From IMG/VR virus record IMGVR_UViG_3300049440_000232, positions 1 to 41,103 of that record: 41,103 bases of DNA. The stretch is one strand, 5' to 3'. The translations under genes and the position numbers were made by a program. This DNA comes from a virus. Shown here in pieces: positions 31,891 through 39,409 of the stretch (positions within the stretch are counted from its first letter, which is position 1; the number at the start of each line of letters is the position of its first letter). A model generated the notes under the pieces. That model made no database searches, had not been told where the DNA came from, and was given only the letters and a program-made list of their open reading frames with translations.

Positions 31891-32649
31891 ATGGCTGAAT
31901 GGTCCAGCGCCGAGATCGACGCCCTCCCCGACTCCTCGTTCGCGCACATCGACGCCGGCGGCTCGAAGGACGCCTCGGGCAAGACGACCCCGCGCTCGCT
32001 CCGGCACCTGCCCTACAAGGACGCGAGCGGCGCGGTCGATCACGCCCATCTCGAGAACGCCCTGGCCCGGGTCGACCACACGGGGATCTCGGCCGGCGCG
32101 AAGGCCGCGGCGCGCGCGAAGCTCGAGGCGGCGGCGAAGACGGCCGGCATGGGGAGTTCGAAGAAGTCCATTATCCAGAAGCTCCTCACCCTCGCCGCCG
32201 AGCTGGTCGCCGATGGCGCGGAGGCGATCGACGTCCCCGTCGGCAAAGGCGAGCGCGTCGCCCTCGACCACTTCGTGGAGATCGTGAAGGCGGTGGACGA
32301 GCAGCGCCTGGTCTACGGCGTCGTCTACGAGCCGGGCGTCGAGGATGCCCACGGCGACACCATGACTGCGGCCGAAATCGAGAAGGCCGCGCATGGGTTC
32401 ATGACGCGCTACGCCCGCCTCGAGGGCGACTCGGGGACCGATCACCTCGCGAAGGTCGGGCGCGACGCCGTGACGATCGTCGAGAGCTTCATCGCCCCCG
32501 TCGACTTCCAACTCGGCGCCCAGACGATCCGGAAGGGGACCTGGGTCATGGGCGCGAAGGTCTGGGACGACAAGCTCTGGAAGGCCATCAAGAACAAGCG
32601 GTTCACCGGCTGGTCCTTCGAGGGCTGGGGCCGGCGCGCCGCCGCGTGA
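31891..32649 (+). CDS. Putative prohead protease, XkdF type
   Basis: 252 residues from ATG 31891, which has GGAG upstream. Residues 1-85 form a small N-terminal domain seen in many phage proteins (LPDSSFAHIDAGGSKDASG, TTPRSLRHLPYKDA, HLENALARV). The C-terminal part follows the XkdF-like putative serine protease family: RLVYGVVYEPGVEDAHGDTM, VESFIAPVDF, and GTWVMGAKVWDDKLWKAI with the end GWSFEGWGRR. It would process the head scaffold. The catalytic Ser/His/Asp cannot be assigned with confidence by eye. Confidence 0.75.
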   Translation: MAEWSSAEIDALPDSSFAHIDAGGSKDASGKTTPRSLRHLPYKDASGAVDHAHLENALARVDHTGISAGAKAAARAKLEAAAKTAGMGSSKKSIIQKLLTLAAELVADGAEAIDVPVGKGERVALDHFVEIVKAVDEQRLVYGVVYEPGVEDAHGDTMTAAEIEKAAHGFMTRYARLEGDSGTDHLAKVGRDAVTIVESFIAPVDFQLGAQTIRKGTWVMGAKVWDDKLWKAIKNKRFTGWSFEGWGRRAAA

Positions 32650-32882
32650 CGCCGACCGCCCAGGCCATCCCGACCGCCGGCGTCTCCCAGCCCTGTCAAT
32701 GCTTCCAGGGTAAGCGGCTCCCGCCCCTCCGCGTCCATCTCGAGGCCGCCCGGCGCGTTCGGGCCGCGCTCGCCCCCAGTGGGATCCCGCTCGGCGCCGT
32801 GCTCCTCGACTATCGCTGCCCGCAGTGCAAATCGGTCGTCCCGCTTACGATCGGGAAGCTCCTCGCGATCGATACGCCCTGA
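32646..32882 (+). CDS. Small zinc-finger protein, Com-like
   Basis: 78 residues from GTG in a GTGA overlap. C-Q-C-F near the N-terminus and C-P-Q-C-K near the C-terminus look like a zinc finger of the Mu Com type, which binds RNA or DNA. It lies between the protease and scaffold-type genes. Confidence 0.55.
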   Translation: MTPTAQAIPTAGVSQPCQCFQGKRLPPLRVHLEAARRVRAALAPSGIPLGAVLLDYRCPQCKSVVPLTIGKLLAIDTP

Positions 32883-32886
32883 GGGC

Positions 32887-32919
32887 TTGCGCCGGCGAAA
32901 ACGGAAGCTGCATCATGCG
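32887..32919 (+). promoter_or_regulatory. Intergenic element, copy B (before scaffold-type gene)
   Basis: TTGCG (32887-32891), ten bases, then CGGAAGCTGCATCATGCG (32902-32919), identical in the last 18 bases to copy A. It is followed at 32962 by a terminator. Confidence 0.55.
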
Positions 32920-33019
32920 CCCCGTCAGGCAGCGGGCCGAGGTCGGCAGGACGGCGGCAAGGGCTCCCGAGATCGCAGGTCGATCCCGGGAGCCTTTGTC
33001 TTTTCCGAGGGCGCGATGA
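32915..33019 (+). CDS. Possible leader peptide crossing a terminator
   Basis: A 34-codon ORF begins at the ATG inside element B with GGAAG upstream, runs straight through the terminator hairpin, and stops in a TGA that overlaps the next gene's ATG by three bases (ATGA at 33016-33019). The product is Arg-rich (PVRQRAEVGRTAARAPEI). Such a layout suits translation-dependent read-through of the terminator. It may be non-coding. Confidence 0.4.
   Translation: MRPVRQRAEVGRTAARAPEIAGRSREPLSFPRAR
32962..33004 (+). terminator. Rho-independent terminator / attenuator
   Basis: The 14-bp stem (32962-32975 with 32981-32994, one mismatch) has a CAGGT loop and is followed by TTTGTCTTTT. It lies between element B and the next gene at 33016. 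Confidence 0.8.
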
Positions 33020-33825
33020 ACCGACTGTGGGACGTCGAGGTGACCGGTGTCCATCTCGTCGACTCCCCGGCGAACCAGCGGCGGTTCGCGCTGGTGAAGG
33101 CGCAGGGCGGCCCGGCGACGGTCCACTGCCCGAACGGGAACTGCGACTACAGCGGCCCGATGACGGACGACGGCGACTGTCCCGACTGCGGGAAGTCCTT
33201 GAAATCCACCAAGAGCGCGGAGCCCCCGATGAAGCTGAAGCTCGCGGATCTCAAGAAGGCCCTCGAGGGACACACCGGCGACGAGATCGACGCCGCGCCC
33301 TTCCTGAAGGCCCTCGGCATCGAGCTCCCCGCCCCGAAGACGGACCCCGCGCCCACCCCCATCGACAAGTCGAAGCTGCCCCCCGAGGTCGCCGCGCACC
33401 TGACGGCGATGGAGCAGCTCGTCACGAAGACCGCGGGCCAGGTCGAGGCGCTCGTCACGGCCGCGGCGACTCGCGAGACCACGGACCTCCGGAAGCGCGC
33501 CCAGGCCCTGCAGGACGCCGGCGTCGAGATCGACGTCGAGAAGGCGACCGGGGTCGAGATCGCCGCCTTCGAGAACGTCTGGGGCCAGGTCTCGAAGAGC
33601 CTCGAGAAGGTCGGGATCTTCAAGGCGCTCGGCGATCCCAGCCGGCCGACCGAGCCCTCGGCCACGCCCCTCAAGGACATGGTGTCGAAGGCCGTCCGCG
33701 AGCAGCTGGGCCGCGAGCCGATCAGCAAAGAGGAAGAGATCCGGACGCGCATCGCGATCTACAAGGGCCGTCCGGGCCTCCAGCTGGCGGTCGTGCGCGA
33801 AGAGCGCACCGCCCGCGCGAGCTGA
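33016..33825 (+). CDS. Scaffold-type protein with XkdF-like N-terminus and zinc ribbon
   Basis: 269 residues. The first 30 residues (VEVTGVHLVDSPANQRRFA) match the 'SLVD.PAN...F...K' beginning of XkdF-family proteins. A zinc ribbon follows (CPNGNCDYSG, DCPDCGKSL). After residue 80 it is a long helical, charged protein (DLRKRAQALQDAGVEIDVEK), like capsid scaffolds. It precedes the decoration and capsid genes. The N-terminal match suggests that a protease-scaffold reading frame was rearranged here. Confidence 0.6.
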   Translation: MNRLWDVEVTGVHLVDSPANQRRFALVKAQGGPATVHCPNGNCDYSGPMTDDGDCPDCGKSLKSTKSAEPPMKLKLADLKKALEGHTGDEIDAAPFLKALGIELPAPKTDPAPTPIDKSKLPPEVAAHLTAMEQLVTKTAGQVEALVTAAATRETTDLRKRAQALQDAGVEIDVEKATGVEIAAFENVWGQVSKSLEKVGIFKALGDPSRPTEPSATPLKDMVSKAVREQLGREPISKEEEIRTRIAIYKGRPGLQLAVVREERTARAS

Positions 33826-33872
33826 GCGGCAGCCCCCGAGTCTCCGCCACCCTGTCCTGAGCGAGGATCGCC

Positions 33873-34280
33873 ATGTCGTATGAAAACGGCCCGGTCATCG
33901 ACATCACCCGCAAGGCGGGGGCCGATCTCTCCGGTAGCCAGTACCTGTTCGTGAAGGAAGACGCCAACGGCAACATCATCGTCTGCTCGGCGGCGGGCGA
34001 AGACGCGCTCGGCGTCCTCCAGAACAAGCCCAAGGCCGGCGCGCCGGCGGTGGTCCGCGTCGAGGGGGTCTCGAAAGTCGTCTGCAGCGCGGCCCTCGCC
34101 ACGAACATCTCGATCGCGACCGACGCGACGGGGAAGGCCAAGCTCGCCGCCCCCCTGGTCCAGGCGACCGGGGCCGGGTCGTTCGCCATGGGCCGGCTGC
34201 TCGACGCCGCCTCCGGCGCGGGCTCGATCCAGTCGGCGTTGATCCGCGCGATGGGCGTGCTGCCCACGGCCGCGGCGTAA
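33873..34280 (+). CDS. Head decoration-like protein
   Basis: 135 residues. The sequence pattern (GSQYLFVKEDANGNIIVCSA, GEDALGVLQNKPKAG, LATNISIATDATGKA) fits the small beta-rich decoration proteins encoded just before the major capsid gene. It would stabilise the mature head. Confidence 0.8.
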   Translation: MSYENGPVIDITRKAGADLSGSQYLFVKEDANGNIIVCSAAGEDALGVLQNKPKAGAPAVVRVEGVSKVVCSAALATNISIATDATGKAKLAAPLVQATGAGSFAMGRLLDAASGAGSIQSALIRAMGVLPTAAA

Positions 34281-34320
34281 CTCCGGTCCCGGCACTCTCA
34301 CTTCTCGGAGCGAGGCGCAC

Positions 34321-35496
34321 ATGTTTCGCACGGACGACCTGCTGCACGATTCGGCGCTCAAGCGGCTCAACAAGAGCGGCCGGGAGCTCGTCCTGGCGTT
34401 CGTCGATGCCCTCGAGAAGCAGGGGTCGAAGCCGACCGGCGGCGCGCTCGACGGCTGGGAGCGCCTCACGAAAGCGGATCCCGATCCCACCACGACCCAC
34501 GTCTCGACCGAGCTGACCGACGTCAGTCTGATGTATCTGCAGGACGCGAGCATGTTCGCCGCGTCCGGCCAGGGCTTCATCCCCGCGAACGTGCCGGCCG
34601 GCTTCATCAACCGGTATAACAAGGGCGACATCTTCCGCGTCAAGCCCGAGATGGCGGTCCGCGGGCCCGCGGCCGAGTCGGCGGGCGGCGGCTTCAAGAT
34701 CGACAACCTGCCGTTCGCGTGCATCCCCTACGCCATCCACAAGGACGTGGATGAGCAGCTCCAGGCGACCCAGATCGTGGGCGACCCGGTGGACGACGCG
34801 AACAGCTACGTCACCCAGCAGCTGCTCCTGATCCGCGAGGCCGTCTGGGTGGCGAAGCTCTTCGCCGCCGGGCTCTGGAGCATCGATCTGACGGGCGTCC
34901 CGGGCGCGCCGGCTGGCGGCCAGTTCAAGCAGTGGGACCAGGCCTCCTCGACCCCGCGGGAAGATCTGTCGCTCAACGCGATCAACATCTTCCAGAAGAC
35001 CGGGAAGTGGCCGAACCGGCTGACGGTGACGCCCTTCGTGCTCCGCGGGCTCCTGCTCAACGCCGAGATCGTCGCGGCCTTCCAGTACACGACCGCCGGC
35101 GCCACGCCCGACCTGGTGGCCCTGGCGAAGTGCCTCTTCATGCCCGCGATGGCGGCGGCGCAGGCGGCCGGCGTCGCGGCGGCGGAACCCCGCCTCGCGA
35201 TCTGCGGCGGGATCCAGACCACGTCCGACGAAGGCCAGGCGGATGTCCTGAGCTTCATCGGCGGCAAGGGCGCGCTCCTGGCGTACGTCGCCGATCGCCC
35301 GGGTCTCCGCGAGGTCTCGGCCTACTACACGGTGGGCTGGACGGGGCTCCTCGGCTCGAATGCCCTGGGGTTCCGGATCAAGGACTTCCCGCTCGAGCGG
35401 AACGGCGTCACGCACCGGATCGAGGGCGAGACGGCCTTCGACATCCCGCTCACCGGGACGGACCTCGCGGCCTTCTTCGCGACGGCCGTCAGCTAG
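34321..35496 (+). CDS. Major capsid protein
   Basis: 391 residues. The place after the decoration gene, the size and sequence such as VKPEMAVRGPAAESAGGG, KDVDEQLQATQIVGDPVDD and ADRPGLREVSAYYTVGWTGL fit a HK97-fold major capsid protein. A strong terminator follows. It is probably the most abundant protein of the particle. No N-terminal cleavage site can be assigned. Confidence 0.8.
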   Translation: MFRTDDLLHDSALKRLNKSGRELVLAFVDALEKQGSKPTGGALDGWERLTKADPDPTTTHVSTELTDVSLMYLQDASMFAASGQGFIPANVPAGFINRYNKGDIFRVKPEMAVRGPAAESAGGGFKIDNLPFACIPYAIHKDVDEQLQATQIVGDPVDDANSYVTQQLLLIREAVWVAKLFAAGLWSIDLTGVPGAPAGGQFKQWDQASSTPREDLSLNAINIFQKTGKWPNRLTVTPFVLRGLLLNAEIVAAFQYTTAGATPDLVALAKCLFMPAMAAAQAAGVAAAEPRLAICGGIQTTSDEGQADVLSFIGGKGALLAYVADRPGLREVSAYYTVGWTGLLGSNALGFRIKDFPLERNGVTHRIEGETAFDIPLTGTDLAAFFATAVS

Positions 35497-35520
35497 GCCG
35501 GCGGCCGGCACCACGATCAC

Positions 35521-35556
35521 CGGGCCCGGCCCTCGCGGGTCGGGCCCGTTCTCTTC
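35521..35556 (+). terminator. Terminator after the capsid gene
   Basis: CGGGCCCGGCCC (35521-35532) pairs with GGGTCGGGCCCG (35537-35548) over 12 bp with one G-T pair and a TCGC loop, followed by the pyrimidine-rich TTCTCTTC. It would limit expression of downstream connector genes relative to the capsid. Confidence 0.7.
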
Positions 35557-35572
35557 ACGGCACGAGGAGCTC

Positions 35573-35917
35573 ATGGCGAGGACGAAGACCTACATCGCGA
35601 CGCGCCCCCTGAAGGTCGGCCACGGCTACGTCCACGCCGGCGAGGACTTCCCCGAAGCGCCGACCGCGCCCCTGCTCTCCCTGGGCCATGTCGTCGAGGG
35701 CGTCGGCCCGCGGGCCGCGGATCCGCTCGCCGGCGTTTACGATCCGGACGAGGCCGCGGCGATCCAGGAGCGCCTCGCCGCGGACAGCGCGACGGACACC
35801 GACGCGGACACGGCGAAGCCCAAGAAGCGGAAGACCGCCAAGGGGAAGGCCGCCGCCGCGGACAGCGCGACGGACACCGACGCGGACACGGACGAGGATC
35901 CGCCGGCCGAGCGTTAG
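35573..35917 (+). CDS. Small head-associated protein with acidic repeats
   Basis: 114 residues, ATG after a GAGGAG site. The N-terminal half (TYIATRPLKVGHGYVHAGED) is a small beta domain. The C-terminal half is low-complexity and carries two A-A-D-S-A-T-D-T-D-A-D-T blocks separated by a Lys-rich stretch. Function unknown, but the gene lies where many phages encode a short head accessory protein. Confidence 0.6.
   Translation: MARTKTYIATRPLKVGHGYVHAGEDFPEAPTAPLLSLGHVVEGVGPRAADPLAGVYDPDEAAAIQERLAADSATDTDADTAKPKKRKTAKGKAAAADSATDTDADTDEDPPAER
35777..35891 (+). repeat. 37-bp direct repeat, two copies
   Basis: 35777-35813 and 35855-35891 are identical, 78 bp apart in frame (26 codons). They encode the acidic Asp/Thr blocks of the protein at 35573. 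Confidence 0.85.
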
Positions 35918-36373
35918 GTGGCATTCTCCTACGACGCGGCCCAGACCAGCACCGCGGCGCTCGCCTTCGTCCGGTTCCTGGTCCGGGACACGCGGAAGGA
36001 CCGGGCGCAGCTCGAGGACGAGGAGATCACGACGCTCCTCGGGCTCCGCGGGATCCTGGCGACGGATGCCCCGAGCACGAACCCGTCGGGCTGCTACCTG
36101 GCGGCGGCCGAAGCGGCCGAGAACCTGCAGGCGCGGTATGCGGCCGACAGCTCGATCGCGCTGACGGCCGAGGGGCCGGTGAAGAGTCTGGCGGCCTCGG
36201 CGTACGCGCAGCTCGCGAAGGCCCTGCGGGCCCGCGCCCAGGGGGCGCCGATGGTCAGCTTCGAGCCCCCGCGGCGCCACAGTCCGACGGCGGTCGCCGG
36301 CATCTGGCTGCCGGATCTGGACCCGTGTTTCTCGACGCTCGATGGCCTCTGGGCGGGAGGGTGGTTCGAGTGA
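35918..36373 (+). CDS. Head-tail connector protein
   Basis: GTG start directly after the previous stop, 151 residues. Sequence such as FVRFLVRDTRKDRAQLEDEE and CYLAAAEAAENLQARYAAD is the usual helical pattern of adaptor proteins that sit under the portal. The position before the two tail-completion genes fits. Confidence 0.7.
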   Translation: MAFSYDAAQTSTAALAFVRFLVRDTRKDRAQLEDEEITTLLGLRGILATDAPSTNPSGCYLAAAEAAENLQARYAADSSIALTAEGPVKSLAASAYAQLAKALRARAQGAPMVSFEPPRRHSPTAVAGIWLPDLDPCFSTLDGLWAGGWFE

Positions 36374-36924
36374 CGATGGTGGTGGCGAGCATGACCCTCG
36401 AAGGCACGGGCGCGATCCTCGCGAAGTTCGGCGGGATCGCGGAGCGGCTGCAACATCCCGAGCCGGCGCTCAACATCGTCGCCGATCTCCTCGAGGCACA
36501 TGTCGCCCTGAACTTCGCCACCGCCGGCGCCCGGGTCGGGCGTCCCTGGGCGCCCCTCGCGCCGTCGACCGTCCGCGCGCGCACCCGGCGCTGGGGCTAC
36601 TACCGCCGGGCCCCCGGGGCCGGCGCCCTCCCGGGCGGGCCGCCGCTCCGCTGGACCGGCGATCTCGCCGCGAGCTTCCGGCAGGGCTCCCCGCTCCACA
36701 TCCGGGCCGTCACGGCCACGAGCCTCACCTGGGGCTCGGACGACCCCCGCGCCAAGTACCACCAGTCGACGGCGCCGCGGCACCGGCTCCCGCGGCGGCC
36801 GCCGATCGCCTTCGCCTCGGACTTCCAGCAGCGCGAGATCGCCTTCACGCCGCTCCGGCTCTGGCTCCAGGGCGTGCCGGCCGGCGCCATCGCCTCAGTC
36901 ACCCGGGCCCGGCTCGGCCTGTGA
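36370..36924 (+). CDS. Virion morphogenesis / tail completion protein, Mu gpG type
   Basis: 184 residues from GTG in a GTGA overlap (ATG 36376 is an alternative). It has the family signature: NFATAGARVGRPWAPLAPST, then PLRWTGDLAASFRQGSP and LTWGSDDPRAKYHQS. The late R-L-P-R-R-P-P-I-A-F matches 'LP.R.fl'. Such proteins complete the connector or tail. Confidence 0.75.
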   Translation: MTMVVASMTLEGTGAILAKFGGIAERLQHPEPALNIVADLLEAHVALNFATAGARVGRPWAPLAPSTVRARTRRWGYYRRAPGAGALPGGPPLRWTGDLAASFRQGSPLHIRAVTATSLTWGSDDPRAKYHQSTAPRHRLPRRPPIAFASDFQQREIAFTPLRLWLQGVPAGAIASVTRARLGL

Positions 36925-37424
36925 TCTACGCCTCGATCGAGACCGCCGCCGCGACGCTCGACGCGCACTTCGAGACCGACCTCCAGGCGCTCCTCGACGC
37001 GCACGAGGTGGTCGGCGCCGACGCGGGGCTCACCGTCTACAAGCGCCGGATGGCCGAGATCTTCGTCCCCGATGCGAAGGACGGGCAGCTGCCCGGCTGC
37101 GGGGTCTACAGCCTCACCGGGCGCACCCGCGCCAAGGTCCAGGGCGAACGCTTTGCCCAGCTCGTGCTGGTCTTCGACTACTTCGCGCGGGGGGCGGATC
37201 CCGAAGTGCTCTCGGCGCAGTGCGAGCTCGCGGTCGAGGCGCTCCTGCAGACCGTCGACCGGCTCGCGGGCGCCGATCCTGCCGACCAGCTCGTCGGCGC
37301 CGGCGAGGAGGAGTTCGGCATCAGCGTCCATATCCAGGGCACCGCCCAGGCCGACGGCCAGCAGCTCTACGAGGATCGTGTGCTCGTCACCGTACCCGTC
37401 ACCTCCCGCGACCAGGGGCTCTAG
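36921..37424 (+). CDS. Tail terminator-like protein
   Basis: 167 residues from GTG in a GTGA overlap. An alpha/beta pattern (LTVYKRRMAEIFVPDAKDG, FAQLVLVFDYFARGADPEV, YEDRVLVTVPVTSRDQG) fits tail terminator or tail-completion proteins. Position before the tail tube supports this. Confidence 0.6.
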   Translation: MIYASIETAAATLDAHFETDLQALLDAHEVVGADAGLTVYKRRMAEIFVPDAKDGQLPGCGVYSLTGRTRAKVQGERFAQLVLVFDYFARGADPEVLSAQCELAVEALLQTVDRLAGADPADQLVGAGEEEFGISVHIQGTAQADGQQLYEDRVLVTVPVTSRDQGL

Positions 37425-37427
37425 GCC

Positions 37428-37670
37428 ATGACTGATCCGACCGGCACCGCACCGACCACGCCGCCTGCGGCGGCGTTCGAGACGACGACCGCCCCGGTCG
37501 TGGGGCATGTGCTCAAGGGGGACGGGACGATCCTCGAGCCGACGACGCTGCCGCCCCCGGAGACCGAGGCCGACCGGCAGGCCGCCCAGGCGGCGATCGC
37601 CGCGGCCGCGACGCCGCCGAAGCGCCCCACGAAGGCCCCTGTGGCGCCGGCCGCCCCGGCGAAGGAGTAG
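37428..37670 (+). CDS. Small Pro/Ala/Thr-rich protein
   Basis: 80 residues, low complexity at both ends, with a short ordered middle (APVVGHVLKGDGTILEPTTL). It lies just before the tail tube gene. The function is unknown. Confidence 0.5.
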   Translation: MTDPTGTAPTTPPAAAFETTTAPVVGHVLKGDGTILEPTTLPPPETEADRQAAQAAIAAAATPPKRPTKAPVAPAAPAKE

Positions 37671-37673
37671 CCG

Positions 37674-38618
37674 ATGCTCCCGGTCCGAATCGACGGCCTC
37701 CTCGTGAAGAAGGAAGTCAGCTACGGCACGGATCCCGTGCCCGTGGTCGGGACGAACGCCGTCCGGGTCTCCCAGCGCGTCTTCAGCTCGCTCAAGGTGA
37801 CCTGGGCGTTCCCGAACAAGCGGAACGACGCGGCGACCGGGACGTTGATTCCGCCCCGCGCGGGCCTCGCGCACGGGCGCGTGGTCGAGCTCGACATCGT
37901 CTGGGAGGCCAAGGGCGGGGGCACTACCTATCAGGCCGGCGCGCGGATCGAGGCGGATCCCCTCTTCCTGGCGTGCGGCTGCGGACTCACGGTGGTCCCG
38001 GCGCCCGACTCCCTCGTCTACGCCCAGGCGGACACGGGCCACGCGAGCTGCACGATCTACGCCTACGCCAACGGCTCGCTCTACAAGATCGTGGGCTGCC
38101 GCGGGGCCATCACCACCGACTGGAAGGCCGGGACGCTCGGGATGGTGCGATTCAAGATGTACGGCCTCCTGGTCGCGGATCCGCCTGACGTCGCGCTCCC
38201 GGGCGGCTTCGTCTACCAGGCGCAGGAGCCGCTCGCGGGCGTCGCCTTCGGCCTCGGCATCGGCGGCTGGACGCCCTCGCTCATCTCCTGCGGCTTCGAC
38301 CAGGGCGTCAAGCCCGAGCGCCTGGACTCGATGAACGCCACGGACGGCGTTGAGCAGTACGACTACGGCGACGCGCTCCCGACCTTCAAGGTCTCGGCGA
38401 AGACGCCGGCGACGCTCGCGGTCTACAACCCCTACACCGATCCCAAGGCCCGGACCGCGCGCGCGATCGCGACGGTCTACGGGAGCGTCCAGTTCAACCG
38501 GATGAAGTTCAACGTGACGAGCGCGATGCTCGACACCCACGGGCACGCGGACCAGCAGAAGTTCACGGCCTACGATCTCCAGTATGATCTCCAGGACTGG
38601 AACTTCACCTTCGATTGA
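37674..38618 (+). CDS. Major tail tube protein
   Basis: 314 residues. The position between tail terminator and tail chaperones, the size and the beta-rich sequence (VELDIVWEAKGGG, TTDWKAGTLGMVRFKMYGLL, LIPPRAGLAHGR) fit a siphovirus tail tube protein. No Ig-like addition is visible at the end. The 129-base gap after it has three inverted repeats. Confidence 0.75.
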   Translation: MLPVRIDGLLVKKEVSYGTDPVPVVGTNAVRVSQRVFSSLKVTWAFPNKRNDAATGTLIPPRAGLAHGRVVELDIVWEAKGGGTTYQAGARIEADPLFLACGCGLTVVPAPDSLVYAQADTGHASCTIYAYANGSLYKIVGCRGAITTDWKAGTLGMVRFKMYGLLVADPPDVALPGGFVYQAQEPLAGVAFGLGIGGWTPSLISCGFDQGVKPERLDSMNATDGVEQYDYGDALPTFKVSAKTPATLAVYNPYTDPKARTARAIATVYGSVQFNRMKFNVTSAMLDTHGHADQQKFTAYDLQYDLQDWNFTFD

Positions 38619-38747
38619 CCCCGCCGCCGGCGCCCCGCGCCGGTCAGTCGGTCCCCTGCCTCGCCGGGCCGGTCCCTCAGTGACCGGCCCACCCCTACCC
38701 TGAGCTGCACGCCCGCGGGAGCCCGCGGGCGGATGAGGAGCTGTCCG
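38619..38747 (+). other. Intergenic region with hairpins before tail chaperone gene
   Basis: Holds GGGCCGGTC-N7-GACCGGCCC (38666-38690) and GCCCGCGGG-AG-CCCGCGGGC (38711-38730), the second just upstream of the GAGGAG site and ATG at 38748. GCCCGCGGG is also present twice in direct orientation. There is no T-run, so they are not classical terminators. Confidence 0.55.
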
Positions 38748-39113
38748 ATGGCCGAGGTCACGCCGCTACAGGACGCTTTCGAGGGCGTCGCGTTCACGAT
38801 CAACACACAGGAACTGACGGGGCGCTGTCTGACGCTCCGGGAGGGTCTGCGGTTCTCGCGGCTCTATGAGCTCGCGATGGACGCCAAGGCGCCGAAGGAC
38901 GAGAGCCATCAGGCCGCGGAGCAGCTCATCGCCGAGTTCCCCGTCGCGATCGGGCACCCCGAGCTCCGGATGACCCTGACCGAGTTCTTCCTCGTCCTCC
39001 GGCGTTTCTTGTACCTCCATCGGGGCGCGCCGGCGCCGGTGGAGCGGACGGACCGCCCGACGCCGGCTCCCCCGACGACGGCCTCGACGGCGCCCGCCCT
39101 AACCCCGGGCTGA
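38748..39113 (+). CDS. Tail assembly chaperone (G-like)
   Basis: 121 residues from ATG 38748. It lies between tail tube and tape measure, the place of the lambda G gene. It is helical (GLRFSRLYELAMDAKAPKDE) and ends in a Pro/Thr-rich tail. The last codons before its TGA contain a slippery heptamer, and an open frame in -1 follows. The pair is likely made as G and a longer GT product, which coats the tape measure during tail assembly. Confidence 0.8.
   Translation: MAEVTPLQDAFEGVAFTINTQELTGRCLTLREGLRFSRLYELAMDAKAPKDESHQAAEQLIAEFPVAIGHPELRMTLTEFFLVLRRFLYLHRGAPAPVERTDRPTPAPPTTASTAPALTPG
39104..39110 (+). promoter_or_regulatory. Programmed -1 frameshift site
   Basis: C-CCG-GGC (39104-39110), the form X-XXY-YYZ, lies directly before the stop TGA at 39111. 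A -1 slip would join the chaperone to the frame at 39110-39409. Confidence 0.65.
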
Positions 39114-39409
39114 TCGATCTCTACTTCGAGTTCGCCGCGCGCTTCGGGATCCCGGATCCCGCGCTCCCCTGGCCGCTCTTCCGGGCCGGCGCGGACCGCA
39201 CCGGCCGCTTTGAGGCGCGCGAGCTCCTCCACCTGGTCGATGCGTCGACCCTGGGCGTCCGGGCGGGGTTCGGCGGCATGAGCGGGGAGATGATCCTCTC
39301 CCGCCAGACGCTCGTCGAGGCCGCCTTCGGCGATCTCCTGCCGCCGGCCGCGCGGAGCGTCCTCGTGCCGAATGCCTTCGGGGAAGGCGGCTCGCCCGCC
39401 GATGCCTGA
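39110..39409 (+). CDS. Frameshift extension of the tail chaperone (T-like)
   Basis: 99 codons in the -1 frame of the chaperone gene. It has no ATG, GTG or TTG near its 5' end, so it is read only as an extension. The sequence (LYFEFAARFGIPDPALPWPL, RFEARELLHLVDASTLG, SRQTLVEAAFGDLLPP) is helical. It overlaps the tape-measure ATG at 39402. Confidence 0.7.
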   Translation: MIDLYFEFAARFGIPDPALPWPLFRAGADRTGRFEARELLHLVDASTLGVRAGFGGMSGEMILSRQTLVEAAFGDLLPPAARSVLVPNAFGEGGSPADA

